Part shown: positions 9,281 to 19,125 of the stretch, one piece after another | How positions within the stretch are numbered: position 1 is the stretch's first letter | Layout: each line of letters starts with the position of its first letter | NCBI GenBank assembly: GCA_012842685.1 | Contig: DUSI01000032.1 | Coordinates: 54,488 to 118,487 of the forward strand | From: Candidatus Fermentithermobacillaceae bacterium | GTDB taxonomy: Bacteria > Bacillota > Sulfobacillia > Fermentithermobacillales > Fermentithermobacillaceae | DNA: 64,000 nucleotides | Direction: 5' to 3' | The notes under the pieces: generated by a model | Told to the model about the DNA's origin: nothing | The model's database searches: none | The model's input: the letters and a program-made list of their open reading frames with translations, nothing else | Program-made: the position numbers and the translations under genes

Positions 9281-12200
9281 CCACGCCACCTCCTCCCCGG
9301 ATCTCCTGCCAGATGCCTCCGGGCGGCGGCGCGATGACCCTGTACCTGTTTCCCGGGAGCAATACGTCGAACCAGCACAGCGGCCCGTACGGGCAGAAAG
9401 TACAGGCCCTCACCTCGCCCCGGCGGAAGGGCGCGATCTCTATGTCGCCCGCGAATATCCTCCGGCACATCTCCCCGACCTTGCGTTTCACGTGCCTGAG
9501 GAGGGCCTCGAAATCTTCCAGCCGGGCCACGGAAGACTTACCGCCTACGCCTTTCGACGTGAACATCACGGGGATGATATCCGAATGCCCGCTGCTCAGG
9601 GAATCCATGATCCTGAGGACCCCTAGGTCATCTACAAGGAGGCCTGTCGTCCGGAGCTCCTTGATTATCTTCCTCTCAGACACTTCCCTGGCGACAGGCC
9701 CCTTCTCAGCTATCAGGGGGTCGCGCAAGGTGAAGTAGAGGGCACCGGCGGGAAGAGGCTTGTCGCCGGGCCCGGAGCCCCGTCCATCTCCCGGTCCGGC
9801 AAGGCCGGATATGGCCTTGGCCGCGTCCGCGATGAAGGGCCAGCTCTCGAGGGCCACAATCAGGTAGACGAGGAGCTGGAGGGAAAGGCCGTTCCAGACC
9901 TCGACGAGGTCAAGGGTTCTCTTGGAGGACTTGTAGTCCACTATCCTTATATAAGGCCTGCCCTCCGCGAAACCTACGTCTATCCTGTCAATCTGCCCCC
10001 GGAGGAGGACTTCTTCCTTCGGCCCCGCCTTTATCCTGAAGGGCGGAAGCCCGCCTTCCATCCCAAACTTCACTTCGGTGCTGAGCGGCCGGAACCGGCC
10101 CCTCTTCATGTGCTCCGCCGTGACCACCGCTGCCCTCCCGACGATCCGCCTGAGGACCTCCGCCACATAGCGGTACCGGGCCGAGCTCATGAAGAGCTCC
10201 CCTCTTACTTCCGGAAGGAGCCTGTCCACGACCGAGTGAGAGAGGGAGATGATGTCGCTTTCGGTGAGGCTATCCCAGCTCTTCCCCGACGAATTGAGGG
10301 TGTCTATGAACTCCTTCATCGCGCTGTGGAGGAATGTGCCCGCATCCTCGGGCTCGAGCCGGTAGATGTCCCTCTCTCTGAGTCTCAATCCATCGGAAGC
10401 GAAATGGTAGAAGGGGCAGGCGCCAAACCTCTCCAGCCTGGATACGCTCGTCAGCATCTCGCTCCCGTAGAGCTTCCGCACAAGCGACCTGTCCAGGGGC
10501 TCCAGCTTGTTGGTGAAAGACAGGGATTTGAGGACCGCCCGCGAAGTATCCAGCCGCTCCGGCTCTATGAGCCAGCGATACGTCTCAACCCAAGCATCGC
10601 CGGCCCGGAGACCCTGCCGTACGAGAGAAAGCCTCCGCGCCGCCGTCCCCCGCGCCCGCGCCGGCACCACGTAATCCAGGTCGTCCGGCCACCTGCCGGG
10701 CGGCTCCAGGCCGGCGTTCACCTCCGGGAGACCGGGGAGGAGCCCCTTTATCGTCCCGATTATGTGGGAAGGGGTCTGGGCTTTGCCCTCCGCGTCACCC
10801 AGAGGGTAAGATATGTAAAGCCTAATAGAAGGCCTGCTCAAGGCTATGTAGGCGAGATACTGCTCGTGGAGCTGCCGGATTTTGGAATCGGGCTCCAGCT
10901 CTATGCCCTTTTCCGAGAGGTAGGCCCGCTCGTCGTCGGTGAAAACCGAGTCCTCAGACTGCCTCTTCGGGAACACGCCTGCCAGGGCGCCTATGAGGAA
11001 CGTGACCTTGCAATCGGGCTGCCTTGAACGGTCGATCGACCCGACCAGGACCTGGTCCAGAGACGGCGGGATGACGCCCAGGCGCACGTCTTCCAGTCCG
11101 GCCTCAACCAGGACAGCGTAGGTTCTCAGGTCTACCTCACGGTCTCCCAGGATCTCTTCGGCCTGCTCCAGGATCTCCATCACCTTGTCCCAGATCCCGG
11201 CATGGTCCTGGGCTTCCGCCAGACTGCCGGCCTCCTCGGCGGCATCCTGCCACTTTTCCAGCGTCCCGGGGACGCCGAGGTCTATGAGGAGGTCGTAGAT
11301 GGCCCGCGAGATCTCCCTGGCGGTAACGCCCGTTTTCCCCGAGAGCCGCCTGAAGAACTTCTGGAGGTGTTCCACGGCCTTGCGTCTCGCGCTCTCGGCG
11401 AACTCTGCGTCTTCATCCTCCGGGAGATCTTCCTCATCCCCCGCCAAAGACTTTTTCCGGTAGCTCCATGGTTCCTCGGATATCCACATCTCTCCCCGGA
11501 TCCCGTGGGCCAGAACGTAGTTTTCCAACCTGTCCACGGCCTCACGCTCGATGGGCACGAGGTCGGTCTTCAGGTAGCGGAAGACGCTCTCCGAGGGGAA
11601 CGACCCGGTCACCACTTCCAGAGAAGACCTCACCAGCTCCGACAGAGGATGGTGGGACAGGGAACGTTTCCTGTCCAGGAAGAAGGGTATCTCGTGGTCT
11701 GAAAACACGAGTTCGACGAGGTCTGCGTACGCCTCAAGATCCCGGGCCTCTACCGTTATGTCCCTGTAGCGTAGCCCTTCGTCTCTGACGAGCTTTATGA
11801 TCTCCCTGGCAACAAACTCCACCTCGGCCAGGGGGTTGGTGGCCGAAACCAAGACCACACCGCGTCTTTCCGGCGCGTCCCAGGAAGGCGCCGGCTGGGG
11901 CGCCTCGCCGCGCGAGGGGGCTTGTCCTTCCCACGAGAGCCTGATGGCCTCTTCCAGCCTCGCGAGGTCAGGCGACCCACGGAACCTGGGCAGGGTTTCT
12001 CCCTCCCCGAGGTAGACCATGGGCTCCACCGGGATGCCCTGATCCCGCGCCATGGCCACGAGTTTCTCGTACACCTGGCGCGTGGGATGGAACAGGGAAG
12101 ACTCCGAGACCGGTCTCGAGAGCTCCTGCCTATCCAGGCAGAGAGCCACGCTCATGCGCTCAGCCGATCCCATTATCGCCCCCAGAACCTTGTACTCTTT

Positions 12201-12848
12201 CGGAGTGAAGCCCGAAAAGCCGTCGACCCATACGGCGGCGCCCCTAACGAACGAGGACTCCGGGATCCTCACAGCGGCCATCTCCAGGTAGTCTTCCGGG
12301 TCGAAAAACCTTCCGGCGAGGAACCGCTTGTACGCTTCAAACACTATCTGGAGGTCGTGGACTTTTTGCTCGAGGTAAGGCAGCCGGGATGTGCCCCCGC
12401 CAGCCGGCGCGAGGTCTTTGGGGGTTACTTCGTACATGGAGAGCTCCTGGAGCGTCCTCCCGAGGGTCTCACGAAACCCAGGTAGGTCGACCATGGGGGC
12501 GAAAACCGTGAGCTTGTCCTTGTGCTCCCATAGGACCGACTGGATGGCCATGCTCCGTCCCACCTGGGTGATGAAGGGAAGGGAAACCCCTCCGCATTCC
12601 TCGAGTACTTTCATGCAAAGCCTGCGGAAGCTGAGGATGTGGAGGTCGAAAAACCCTCTCACGCGTGGGTCCTCAAGGATCTTCCGCTCCATGAGGTAGG
12701 TCGCTTGGTCGGGCACTATGAGGAGGACGGGAGGACCGGCGAAGAAAGAGCCTTCCTTCCTGCGGCGCAAGAGCTCATCCACGATCTCGGCGGTTACGCA
12801 GGTCGTCTTACCGGATCCGGCCGGACCGGCGATAATTCGCAGGCTCAA
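9273..12848 (-). CDS. addB: ATP-dependent helicase/nuclease subunit B
   Basis: A 1191-residue AddB subunit, partner of AddA. It begins MSLRIIAGPAGSGKTT, an intact Walker A motif, followed by an inactive helicase-like body and a C-terminal RecB-type nuclease (EVKFGMEGG...IDRIDVG...RIVDYKSSKRT). The iron-sulfur cluster cysteines of AddB can be seen: one in FGACPFYHFASDGL and three in ACTFCPYGPLC near residues 1150-1165. The start is TTG with GGAGGTG five bases upstream. It lies directly downstream of rnjA (53 bp) and overlaps addA, so rnjA-addB-addA probably share a transcript. Together AddAB resect DNA ends with two nucleases and one active helicase motor. Confidence 0.96.
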   Translation of the reverse strand: MSLRIIAGPAGSGKTTCVTAEIVDELLRRRKEGSFFAGPPVLLIVPDQATYLMERKILEDPRVRGFFDLHILSFRRLCMKVLEECGGVSLPFITQVGRSMAIQSVLWEHKDKLTVFAPMVDLPGFRETLGRTLQELSMYEVTPKDLAPAGGGTSRLPYLEQKVHDLQIVFEAYKRFLAGRFFDPEDYLEMAAVRIPESSFVRGAAVWVDGFSGFTPKEYKVLGAIMGSAERMSVALCLDRQELSRPVSESSLFHPTRQVYEKLVAMARDQGIPVEPMVYLGEGETLPRFRGSPDLARLEEAIRLSWEGQAPSRGEAPQPAPSWDAPERRGVVLVSATNPLAEVEFVAREIIKLVRDEGLRYRDITVEARDLEAYADLVELVFSDHEIPFFLDRKRSLSHHPLSELVRSSLEVVTGSFPSESVFRYLKTDLVPIEREAVDRLENYVLAHGIRGEMWISEEPWSYRKKSLAGDEEDLPEDEDAEFAESARRKAVEHLQKFFRRLSGKTGVTAREISRAIYDLLIDLGVPGTLEKWQDAAEEAGSLAEAQDHAGIWDKVMEILEQAEEILGDREVDLRTYAVLVEAGLEDVRLGVIPPSLDQVLVGSIDRSRQPDCKVTFLIGALAGVFPKRQSEDSVFTDDERAYLSEKGIELEPDSKIRQLHEQYLAYIALSRPSIRLYISYPLGDAEGKAQTPSHIIGTIKGLLPGLPEVNAGLEPPGRWPDDLDYVVPARARGTAARRLSLVRQGLRAGDAWVETYRWLIEPERLDTSRAVLKSLSFTNKLEPLDRSLVRKLYGSEMLTSVSRLERFGACPFYHFASDGLRLRERDIYRLEPEDAGTFLHSAMKEFIDTLNSSGKSWDSLTESDIISLSHSVVDRLLPEVRGELFMSSARYRYVAEVLRRIVGRAAVVTAEHMKRGRFRPLSTEVKFGMEGGLPPFRIKAGPKEEVLLRGQIDRIDVGFAEGRPYIRIVDYKSSKRTLDLVEVWNGLSLQLLVYLIVALESWPFIADAAKAISGLAGPGDGRGSGPGDKPLPAGALYFTLRDPLIAEKGPVAREVSERKIIKELRTTGLLVDDLGVLRIMDSLSSGHSDIIPVMFTSKGVGGKSSVARLEDFEALLRHVKRKVGEMCRRIFAGDIEIAPFRRGEVRACTFCPYGPLCWFDVLLPGNRYRVIAPPPGGIWQEIRGGGGVDG

Positions 12849-12901
12849 TCTAACACCTCCGGCTCGTCCTCCAGTTATTCGCTGCCGTCATGCGGGAAAT
12901 C

Positions 12902-14557
12902 CTACACGACGCTCACCGAACACACGACCACCGGTCTTCTGCCCGTCTCGTTCCGCACGAATCGCCCTACTAGAGATGCGATCTCTTCCTCGACGAACTC
13001 CCGCTTGGAAAGGGCCGTCGACGGCAGGGATTCGAAGTAGTCCTTTATGCGGACGGCGGTCTCCGTGAGGAGAGCCTCGCCCCGCAGGCTCTTCATGAAG
13101 CCGGCGCTTTTCACCGAAGGCTCCTGGAGGAGCGCCCCCGTGGTTCCGGAGACCACGCAGCTTACGAAGATAGCCCCGGAGTCGCTCAGGTACTTGCGCT
13201 CTTTGAGGACGGGATCCCCGATCTCTCCCACCCCGCTCGAGTCGACCATGATGTTCTTGGTCTGGATGAGGCCGAGGATCTGGCACCGTTCAGGAGAGAG
13301 TGAGAAGATCGTGCCGTTTTCCCCGATGAGCACGTTGGACGGCGGGACCCCGGTGGCCACGGCCAGCTGGGCGTGCTTGATGAGGTGGCGGTACTCGCCG
13401 TGGATGGGGATAAAGTACCTGGGCCTCGTCAGGTTCAGCATCATCTTGAGCTCTTCCTGGCTGGAATGGCCCGAGACGTGGACTCCCGACTCGGGTTCAT
13501 AGATCACGTCGGCCCCGCACCTGAAGAGGTTGTCGACCACCTTGGACACCATCGTCTCGTTCCCCGGGACGGGAGACGCGGCCATGATCACCAGGTCTCC
13601 TTCGATGATCTCCACCTTCCTGTGCTCCCTGCACGACATCCTCGCGAGCGCCGACAGGGGCTCGCCCTGGCTTCCCGTGGTCAGGAGGACTATCTTGGAG
13701 TGGGGATACTTGCTTAGGTCTTCGGCGTCCACGAGAGTACCCAAGGGAGCGCGGAGGTATCCCATGCTGAGGGCGACTTCCACCACCATCTCCATGCTGC
13801 GGCCTATGACGCACACCTTGCGGCCGTGCTTGTAGGCTACGTCGATCACTTGCTGGATCCTGGGTACGTTGGAGGCGAAGGTAGTGATTATGATCCTTCC
13901 CGTTGCCTTCTGAAATACGCGGTCAAGGGATTCGCCGACCATCCGCTCGGAGGGAGTGAACCCCGGACGGTCCGCGTGGGTGCTGTCCGAAAGCAGGGCC
14001 AGGACCCCTTCGTCGCCGGCGCGGGCCAGCCGTGAATAATCGGTAGGCTCTCCGTCTACGGGAGTCTGGTCCAGCTTGAAGTCACCGGTGTGTATTATCG
14101 TGCCGGCGGGGGTGCGGAGTATGAGCCCTACCGAATCTGAGACCGAATGGGTTACCCGGAAAGGTTCGACCTGTACCGAGCCGAAATCGATGAGGTCGCC
14201 CGGTTCAAACACCCTGAAGTCAACTTCACCTTCGTAGTTCTCGTCCAGTTTTCTCCTGGCGAGTCCAAGAGTGAGGCGGGTACCGTAAACCGGGACGTTT
14301 AGGTCCTTAAGGACAAAAGGGAGAGCCCCGACGTGGTCTTCATGCCCGTGGGTAAGGACTATTCCCCGGACGCGATCTTTGCGCTCTATCAAGTAAGAGA
14401 CATCGGGGATGACGAAATCGATGCCAGGCATGTCGTTCTCGGGAAAGGATAGCCCACAGTCAATCGCGATCGCATCGGATTCGGTTTCGACCACCATGAG
14501 GTTCTTTCCGATCTCTCCGAGGCCGCCTAAGGGTATGAGATTTACTTGTCTTGCCAT
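12902..14557 (-). CDS. rnjA: Ribonuclease J
   Basis: A 551-residue metallo-beta-lactamase/beta-CASP ribonuclease, usual family length. The zinc-binding motif HGHEDH is at residues 70-75, further ligands occur in THSVSDSVG, HTGDFKLD and SGHSSQEELK, and the C-terminal domain is complete. RNase J does 5'-to-3' exonucleolytic and endonucleolytic mRNA decay and rRNA maturation in Gram-positive bacteria. The ATG at 14557 starts MARQVNLIPLGG, normal for the family. It has only a modest GGTGAT ribosome site. It precedes addB on the same strand; no second rnj paralogue is in the window, so rnjA versus rnjB cannot be settled. Confidence 0.95.
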   Translation of the reverse strand: MARQVNLIPLGGLGEIGKNLMVVETESDAIAIDCGLSFPENDMPGIDFVIPDVSYLIERKDRVRGIVLTHGHEDHVGALPFVLKDLNVPVYGTRLTLGLARRKLDENYEGEVDFRVFEPGDLIDFGSVQVEPFRVTHSVSDSVGLILRTPAGTIIHTGDFKLDQTPVDGEPTDYSRLARAGDEGVLALLSDSTHADRPGFTPSERMVGESLDRVFQKATGRIIITTFASNVPRIQQVIDVAYKHGRKVCVIGRSMEMVVEVALSMGYLRAPLGTLVDAEDLSKYPHSKIVLLTTGSQGEPLSALARMSCREHRKVEIIEGDLVIMAASPVPGNETMVSKVVDNLFRCGADVIYEPESGVHVSGHSSQEELKMMLNLTRPRYFIPIHGEYRHLIKHAQLAVATGVPPSNVLIGENGTIFSLSPERCQILGLIQTKNIMVDSSGVGEIGDPVLKERKYLSDSGAIFVSCVVSGTTGALLQEPSVKSAGFMKSLRGEALLTETAVRIKDYFESLPSTALSKREFVEEEIASLVGRFVRNETGRRPVVVCSVSVV

Positions 14558-14630
14558 GCTGTTATCACCAGTTAACTAGTATAGCCTGTCTTGCCTGCCC
14601 GTGCCAGCAAAGGGAAATCGCAAGAATAAT

Positions 14631-14652
14631 GGGCGGCCTCCACAGGCCGCCC
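14631..14652 (-). terminator. Rho-independent terminator after the glycine-zipper stress gene
   Basis: A perfect nine-base-pair hairpin (GGGCGGCCT with AGGCCGCCC, four-base loop) lies just after the stop of the minus-strand gene ending at 14669. On the minus strand it is followed by ATTATTCTT, a moderately U-rich tail. Confidence 0.7.
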
Positions 14653-14668
14653 GGTGGCCTTATCCGCC

Positions 14669-15154
14669 TTAGTGGGTCTCCACGTCGTACGCTCCGTTCC
14701 GCCTCAAGATGTCCGCTGCGTCTTCGACCTTGTCGTCGCGGGTCCTCACGGCGGCTACGATCTTGCCTTCCTTGACCCTGTTTTCATAGCGCCGCCCCGA
14801 CTCTTCGGGAATACCCCAGTCGATGAGCCCGCCTGCGATGCCGCCCGTCACGGCCCCGCTCAAGGCCCCCGCTATCGGTCCTGCCGCCACAAGCGGCCCG
14901 AGACCCGGTATCGCCAGGGCGCCTGCGCCCGCCAGGAGCCCGGCCACCCCGCCGATAGCGCCGCCGGTAGCGACGCCGCCGGATATATCGGACATCATCG
15001 TGGTCTCGCCCCGGCCTTCACGGTCTGACCTCGCCGAGCTCTCCTTGGCCACTATAGAGATCTCGTTCCGGTCAAACCCCCTCCTTTGCAGCTCGTCGGC
15101 CGCCCTTTCGGCTTGCTCGATCGAATCGAAAACTCCCAACACGGTTTTTGCCAT
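14669..15154 (-). CDS. YflT/GSP17M-type general stress protein with glycine zipper
   Basis: A 161-residue protein. The N-terminus (VLGVFDSIEQAERAADEL) is the general stress protein 17M/YflT domain. A central stretch of about 60 residues is packed with Gly and Ala in a zipper pattern (GAIGGVAGLLAGAGALAIPG and onward) and could insert in or lie on a membrane. The C-terminus is RRNGAYDVETH. The family is stress-induced in Bacillus; the molecular function is unknown. The ATG at 15154 has GGAGGT six bases upstream; a GTG at 15160 would overlap that site. It is monocistronic, with its own terminator, and is divergent from the small membrane-protein gene at 15283. Confidence 0.8.
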   Translation of the reverse strand: MAKTVLGVFDSIEQAERAADELQRRGFDRNEISIVAKESSARSDREGRGETTMMSDISGGVATGGAIGGVAGLLAGAGALAIPGLGPLVAAGPIAGALSGAVTGGIAGGLIDWGIPEESGRRYENRVKEGKIVAAVRTRDDKVEDAADILRRNGAYDVETH

Positions 15155-15282
15155 ACTCACACCTCCGAACTCGATCTCTCGCCTAGTCTCTCCTTCGGGC
15201 GGGCGTGGGATTCACCTGGCGGGGCCGGACAATCATAAACGTTCCCGCAAGGCCATAAGTACAAGTAGGGGGTGAACGCCCG

Positions 15283-15606
15283 GTGTGGAACGCCATCTTG
15301 GCTATACTCCTGGTCATCGTAGCGGTTTACGTCTCCATGGCCATAAGGGTAAACCGTATAATGGCGGTAAGAGCGCGCAAGACGTCAATTGAAGAAAGGT
15401 CTTCTCCGCTGGCCGAGGCCATAAAGGATTTCGTGGCGGTGGCAGGAGGTGTCTACCTGGCCCTTTCGGCGATGGCCGAGTTCCTCAAAGTGCCCGTCCC
15501 AATGCAGGCGACGATCTGGGGTACGCAGTTCGATCCGGTGGCGCTTTTCTCGATCTGCTTGGCCATCCTGGCGCCCATAATTCCGGTGGGGAGAAATCGC
15601 TTGTAA
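15283..15606 (+). CDS. Small membrane protein of unknown function
   Basis: A 107-residue protein with three likely membrane segments: residues 3-21 (ILAILLVIVAVYVSMAI), about 50-68 (FVAVAGGVYLALSAMAEFL) and about 86-103 (PVALFSICLAILAPIIPVG). A basic loop (RVNRIMAVRARK) follows the first segment, suggesting it is cytoplasmic. The start is GTG with a GGGGGTG site nearby. No family was recognised. It stands alone between a divergent stress gene and a bidirectional terminator. Confidence 0.65.
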   Translation: MWNAILAILLVIVAVYVSMAIRVNRIMAVRARKTSIEERSSPLAEAIKDFVAVAGGVYLALSAMAEFLKVPVPMQATIWGTQFDPVALFSICLAILAPIIPVGRNRL

Positions 15607-15632
15607 GAAGGCTTTCCGGGCTAGAAACAAAA

Positions 15633-15650
15633 GCAGGCATTTTTGCCTGC
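15633..15650. terminator. Bidirectional terminator between convergent genes
   Basis: GCAGGCA and TGCCTGC form a seven-base-pair stem with a TTTT loop, in the 52 bp between the plus-strand membrane gene and the minus-strand Spo0E-like gene. T-rich tails are weak on both sides. Confidence 0.6.
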
Positions 15651-15658
15651 AGAGTTTC

Positions 15659-15895
15659 TCACCTGGAGTCTCTTTTTTCTGCTTGGTAGTGAAGGCTTAA
15701 CCACTTATAGATAAGATCGTCCAGGCGAGCGCTGTCCGTGCCAGCCGCTTGTATCTTCGCTCTATTGTATCGGTCTCCGACCTTCTCGTTCAGCTGGCAC
15801 CTGAGGGCTTCGATCTCCCTCCGAAGATCCTCTTCGCTGATGTTTACGAGCGGACCCTCCCTACTCTGATACTTCTGCCGCTTCCTGGTAACCAT
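15659..15895 (-). CDS. Spo0E-like aspartyl-phosphate phosphatase
   Basis: A 78-residue, mostly helical protein. It has two predicted helices, DLRREIEALRCQLNEKV and SARLDDLIYKWLSLHY, the second containing the Spo0E signature S-x-x-L-D-x-L-I. Spo0E-family phosphatases dephosphorylate Spo0A-P and delay sporulation. Length fits the family (50-85 residues). The ATG at 15895 has only a weak ribosome site. A TATAAT box and two Spo0A boxes lie upstream (see the regulatory entry), which fits a feedback role in the sporulation phosphorelay. The N-terminal 20 residues are not conserved in the family. Confidence 0.7.
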   Translation of the reverse strand: MVTRKRQKYQSREGPLVNISEEDLRREIEALRCQLNEKVGDRYNRAKIQAAGTDSARLDDLIYKWLSLHYQAEKRDSR

Positions 15896-15930
15896 CCGCT
15901 TCGCTTGAGATGGAAGGTCGCGGCAAACCG

Positions 15931-15972
15931 ATTATAAACGGAGCCTGTCGAAACTGGAAAGAGGTATCGACA
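15931..15972 (-). promoter_or_regulatory. Promoter with two Spo0A boxes upstream of the Spo0E-like gene
   Basis: On the minus strand a TATAAT (15931-15936) lies 36 bases before the start codon. An exact 0A box TGTCGAA occurs on the plus strand at 15946-15952, and a near match TGTCGAT on the minus strand at 15966-15972. Together they make an 8-bp inverted repeat (CCTGTCGA/TCGACAGG, 15944-15974). One box falls between the -10 and -35 regions, which suggests repression by Spo0A-P; that is inference. Confidence 0.5.
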
Positions 15973-16042
15973 GGATTTCTAACATGGCGTCTATCTGGCA
16001 AAACGCAGACAAACCGCTGCTAGAGCACTTCCAAAAATTCCG

Positions 16043-16894
16043 CTAAGAGTCGCGCAGGGAACGGATCTTCTTCATGTTGGAAAGATCGTCCCCATAGTCA
16101 TCAATCGGCGTCTCAAGCAGGCCAGGAAGGTCATCCGGGAGAAGGTCGGACGTGAGGATGCGTCTGAATGTCTCCTCACCCAGGTTTCCTTGGCCTATGT
16201 GGGCATGCCTGTCCAGCCGGCCGCCCAAAGTCCCCTTCGCGTCGTTTAGGTGCATCGCGCCCAGCCTCGACAATCCGACATGTCTATCGAAATATGTCAG
16301 AATCTTCCGCACTCCGTCGGGCTCGGTCCAATCGTATCCCGCGGCAAAAGCGTGGGCCGTATCCAGGCAGGCGCCCACTTGACTCTCGGGAAAGCTCCTG
16401 ACCAGAGCGCCGAGGGCCTCAAAGGTGTATCCTATCTCTCTCCCCATTCCGGAGGTGTTCTCGAGGAGGATCCTGACCGGCCCATCGTATCGTCCAAGCG
16501 CCTCTTCCAGGCTCGTGTAGACTCTCGCGAGGGCATCCGCGGACTCGGGCGGCTCCTCTTTCCGCCTGTGCCCCACGTGGGTCACGAGGTACTTCCCGCC
16601 TAAGACCTCTGTCCTCCTAAGGTCTTCCACGAGGACATCTATGGAGTAGCTCCTGGTGTCGGGGTCGTCGGAAGCAAGGTTCACATAATAGGGGATATGT
16701 ACAACGAGCGGGTAGATCCCGCCTTCTTCGAGGACGCTTCTCATTTTCTCCACGTCCGGAAGGGAAAGCTCTTTGGCCTTCCCTCCTCTAGGACTCCTGG
16801 AGAAAATCTGGACTGTCTCACAACCGAGTTCCAAGGCGGTCCTGGCCATTCTGGCCATGCCGCCCGCTATTGAGACGTGGATGCCAAGCCTCAA
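16043..16894 (-). CDS. nfo: Endonuclease IV (deoxyribonuclease IV)
   Basis: A 283-residue AP endonuclease of the TIM-barrel type that cleaves the DNA backbone 5' to abasic sites in base-excision repair. The trinuclear zinc ligands can be recognised in VVHIPYYVN, ILLENTSGMG, CLDTAHAFAAG and MHLNDAKG...DRHAHIGQG. The start is taken as the TTG at 16894, giving MRLGIHVSIAGGM, the usual beginning of the family. A longer frame from 16963 would overlap pnp by 68 bp and add an unconserved 23-residue leader. The TTG lies one base after the pnp stop codon, so translation is probably coupled. Confidence 0.93.
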   Translation of the reverse strand: MRLGIHVSIAGGMARMARTALELGCETVQIFSRSPRGGKAKELSLPDVEKMRSVLEEGGIYPLVVHIPYYVNLASDDPDTRSYSIDVLVEDLRRTEVLGGKYLVTHVGHRRKEEPPESADALARVYTSLEEALGRYDGPVRILLENTSGMGREIGYTFEALGALVRSFPESQVGACLDTAHAFAAGYDWTEPDGVRKILTYFDRHVGLSRLGAMHLNDAKGTLGGRLDRHAHIGQGNLGEETFRRILTSDLLPDDLPGLLETPIDDYGDDLSNMKKIRSLRDS

Positions 16895-16895
16895 C

Positions 16896-19100
16896 TCAGT
16901 ACCATCTATCCCTGTCCCGGCCGCCTCGAGGATTATCCTTCCGAGCGGCGGGTTTTCTGTCACCGCGGCTATCCCGGCCCGGGTTCCTCTCGGCGCGAGG
17001 ATCTCTGATCGCGGGAGATCCGCCCAGGGCTTGTCGCCTGGAGAGGTTCACCCGGCCCATGTGGTCGATCTCGATGACTTTCACGAGGACCTCGTCGCCC
17101 ACGTTCATTACGTCTTCGATCCTCTTCACGCTCCCAAGGGCAGCCTCGGAAGTCCTTACGAGACCCTCCTTGCCGGGGAGCACTTCTACGAAGGCTCCGA
17201 ACGAGGTAAGACGGGTCACTTTCCCCTTGTAGGTCCGTCCCACCTCGATGTCCTGGGTGAGGCTCTCGACGATCTCTTTGGCCCTCTCTCCGCTCTCTAG
17301 GTCGGGAGCGGCGATGAACACCCTACCGTCCTGCTCGATATCTATCTTCACGCCGGTTTCGGTGGTGATCTTGTTTATCGTCTTGCCGCCCGGGCCGATT
17401 ACGTCCCGTATCTTCTCGGGGTCTATGTTAAGGACCAGCATGCGCGGGGCGTAGTCGGACAGCTTCTCTCTCGGCGCGGGGAGGACCGCCTGCATTTTGT
17501 CCAAGATGAAGAGCCTGGCCTTCTTGGCCCTCTCAAGGGCCTTGGTCAGGATTTCCCTGCTCACCCCGGCGATCTTGATGTCCATCTGCAGGGCGGTAAC
17601 GCCCTCTCTGGTGCCCGCGACCTTGAAGTCCATATCGCCCAAGGCGTCTTCCATGCCCTGGATGTCCGTGAGGACCTCCATCTTGTCTTCTTCCTTGATG
17701 AGGCCCATGGCTATCCCGGCAACAGGGGCCTTTATGGGTACGCCGGCATCCATGAGCGACAGTGTGCTCCCGCACACCGAAGCCATAGACGTGGAACCGT
17801 TGGACTCAAGCACCTCGGACACCACGCGGATAGTGTAGGGGAACTCCTCTTCGCTGGGTACCACCGGAAGGAGCGCCCTTTCGGCTAGGGCTCCGTGCCC
17901 GATCTCCCTTCTGCCCGGACCCCTGAGGGGCCTCGTCTCACCGGTAGAGTAGGGCGGGAAGTTGTAGTGGTGCAGGTACCTCTTGGTTTCCTCTATGCCG
18001 GTCGTATCCAGCTCCTGGATGTCTCCCTTGGCGCCCAAGGTCGCGACGCTCAGGACCTGGGTCTGTCCCCTGGTGAAGAGCGCGGAACCGTGCACCCTCG
18101 GGAGGAGGGCAACTTCGCAGCTGATCGGCCTTATCTCGTCAGGCCGCCGCCCGTCGGGGCGCCTACCTTGCTCCAGGATCATGCTGCGGACTTCCGCCTT
18201 CAGGACCGCGTGGAACGCTTCCGCTATCTCGCTTTCTCTCTCGGGGAACTCTTCGGCCAGTTCAGCGTGGACTTCCTTGAGGATCTCCTCGATGGCAGAC
18301 TCCCTGGAAAGCTTCTCCTCGACCATTATGGCTTCCCTGATCTTGGGCGTGGCTATCTCAGAAACCCTCGCCACCACGTCTTCGCCCGGCAGGAAGAGCA
18401 CCGGCTCAAACTTAGGCTTGCCGATCTCCTCCCGGATCCCTTCGAGGAACTCGCAGATCTCCCGTATCGCCTCATGGCCGTACATGATGGCGTCCACCAT
18501 CACGTCTTCGGGTACCTGGTTGGCCCCCGCTTCCACCATGAGCACGGCTTCTTTGGTGCCGGCTACCGTGAGGTGAAGATCGCTCCTCTCCGATTCCTTC
18601 ACCGTCGGATTGATCACGAACTGCCCATCTACGAGCCCGACCTCGACGGCGCCGATGGGCCCGTTCCAGGGTATGTCGCTCACGGTGAGGGCCGCCGAAG
18701 CGCCGATCATCCCCGCGATCTCAGGGGAGTTGTCGTGATCGATGGAAAGGGGCATCACGACGACTTGAACTTCGTTTCTGAGACCTTTGGGAAAGAGCGG
18801 GCGTATAGGGCGGTCCGTTACCCTGGCCTGGAGGATCGCCTTCTCGGGCGGGCGTCCTTCCCTCCGTCCCCAGCTTCCGGGGATCCGCCCCACGGCGTAA
18901 AGCCTTTCCTCAACGTCAACGGTGAGAGGGAAGAAGTCAACTCCCTCCCTGGGCTCTTTCGACGCCGTGGCCGTGGCGAGCACCACGGTATCGCCGTACC
19001 TCACAAGCACGGAACCGTTGGCTTGTTTGGCTACCTTCCCGAATTCCAGGGACAGGGTGCGGCCACCGAGCTCACACGAAAATATCCTGGGTCCTTCCAA
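16896..19100 (-). CDS. pnp: Polyribonucleotide nucleotidyltransferase (PNPase)
   Basis: A 734-residue phosphorolytic 3'-to-5' exoribonuclease, working with RNase J in mRNA decay. The domains are in standard order: first RNase PH domain, alpha-helical linker, second RNase PH domain, KH domain ([12 protein letters not shown], near 565) and S1 domain ([20 protein letters not shown], near 625). A basic, Arg/Asp/Gly-rich tail of about 40 residues ends RDRDRWY. The start is TTG with AAAGGAG nine bases upstream. It follows rpsO directly, the classic rpsO-pnp arrangement. Confidence 0.98.
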   Translation of the reverse strand: MEGPRIFSCELGGRTLSLEFGKVAKQANGSVLVRYGDTVVLATATASKEPREGVDFFPLTVDVEERLYAVGRIPGSWGRREGRPPEKAILQARVTDRPIRPLFPKGLRNEVQVVVMPLSIDHDNSPEIAGMIGASAALTVSDIPWNGPIGAVEVGLVDGQFVINPTVKESERSDLHLTVAGTKEAVLMVEAGANQVPEDVMVDAIMYGHEAIREICEFLEGIREEIGKPKFEPVLFLPGEDVVARVSEIATPKIREAIMVEEKLSRESAIEEILKEVHAELAEEFPERESEIAEAFHAVLKAEVRSMILEQGRRPDGRRPDEIRPISCEVALLPRVHGSALFTRGQTQVLSVATLGAKGDIQELDTTGIEETKRYLHHYNFPPYSTGETRPLRGPGRREIGHGALAERALLPVVPSEEEFPYTIRVVSEVLESNGSTSMASVCGSTLSLMDAGVPIKAPVAGIAMGLIKEEDKMEVLTDIQGMEDALGDMDFKVAGTREGVTALQMDIKIAGVSREILTKALERAKKARLFILDKMQAVLPAPREKLSDYAPRMLVLNIDPEKIRDVIGPGGKTINKITTETGVKIDIEQDGRVFIAAPDLESGERAKEIVESLTQDIEVGRTYKGKVTRLTSFGAFVEVLPGKEGLVRTSEAALGSVKRIEDVMNVGDEVLVKVIEIDHMGRVNLSRRQALGGSPAIRDPRAERNPGRDSRGDRKPAARKDNPRGGRDRDRWY

Positions 19101-19125
19101 TAAGGCACACTCCTTTCGGCCCGCC

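Noticed and set aside
16895..16963. Longer N-terminus for endonuclease IV
   Set aside because: It overlaps pnp by 68 bp and adds residues not found in the family; the TTG at 16894 gives the canonical start.
17895..19103. A 402-codon open frame on the plus strand
   Set aside because: Antisense to pnp, whose protein is unmistakable; no initiation signal.
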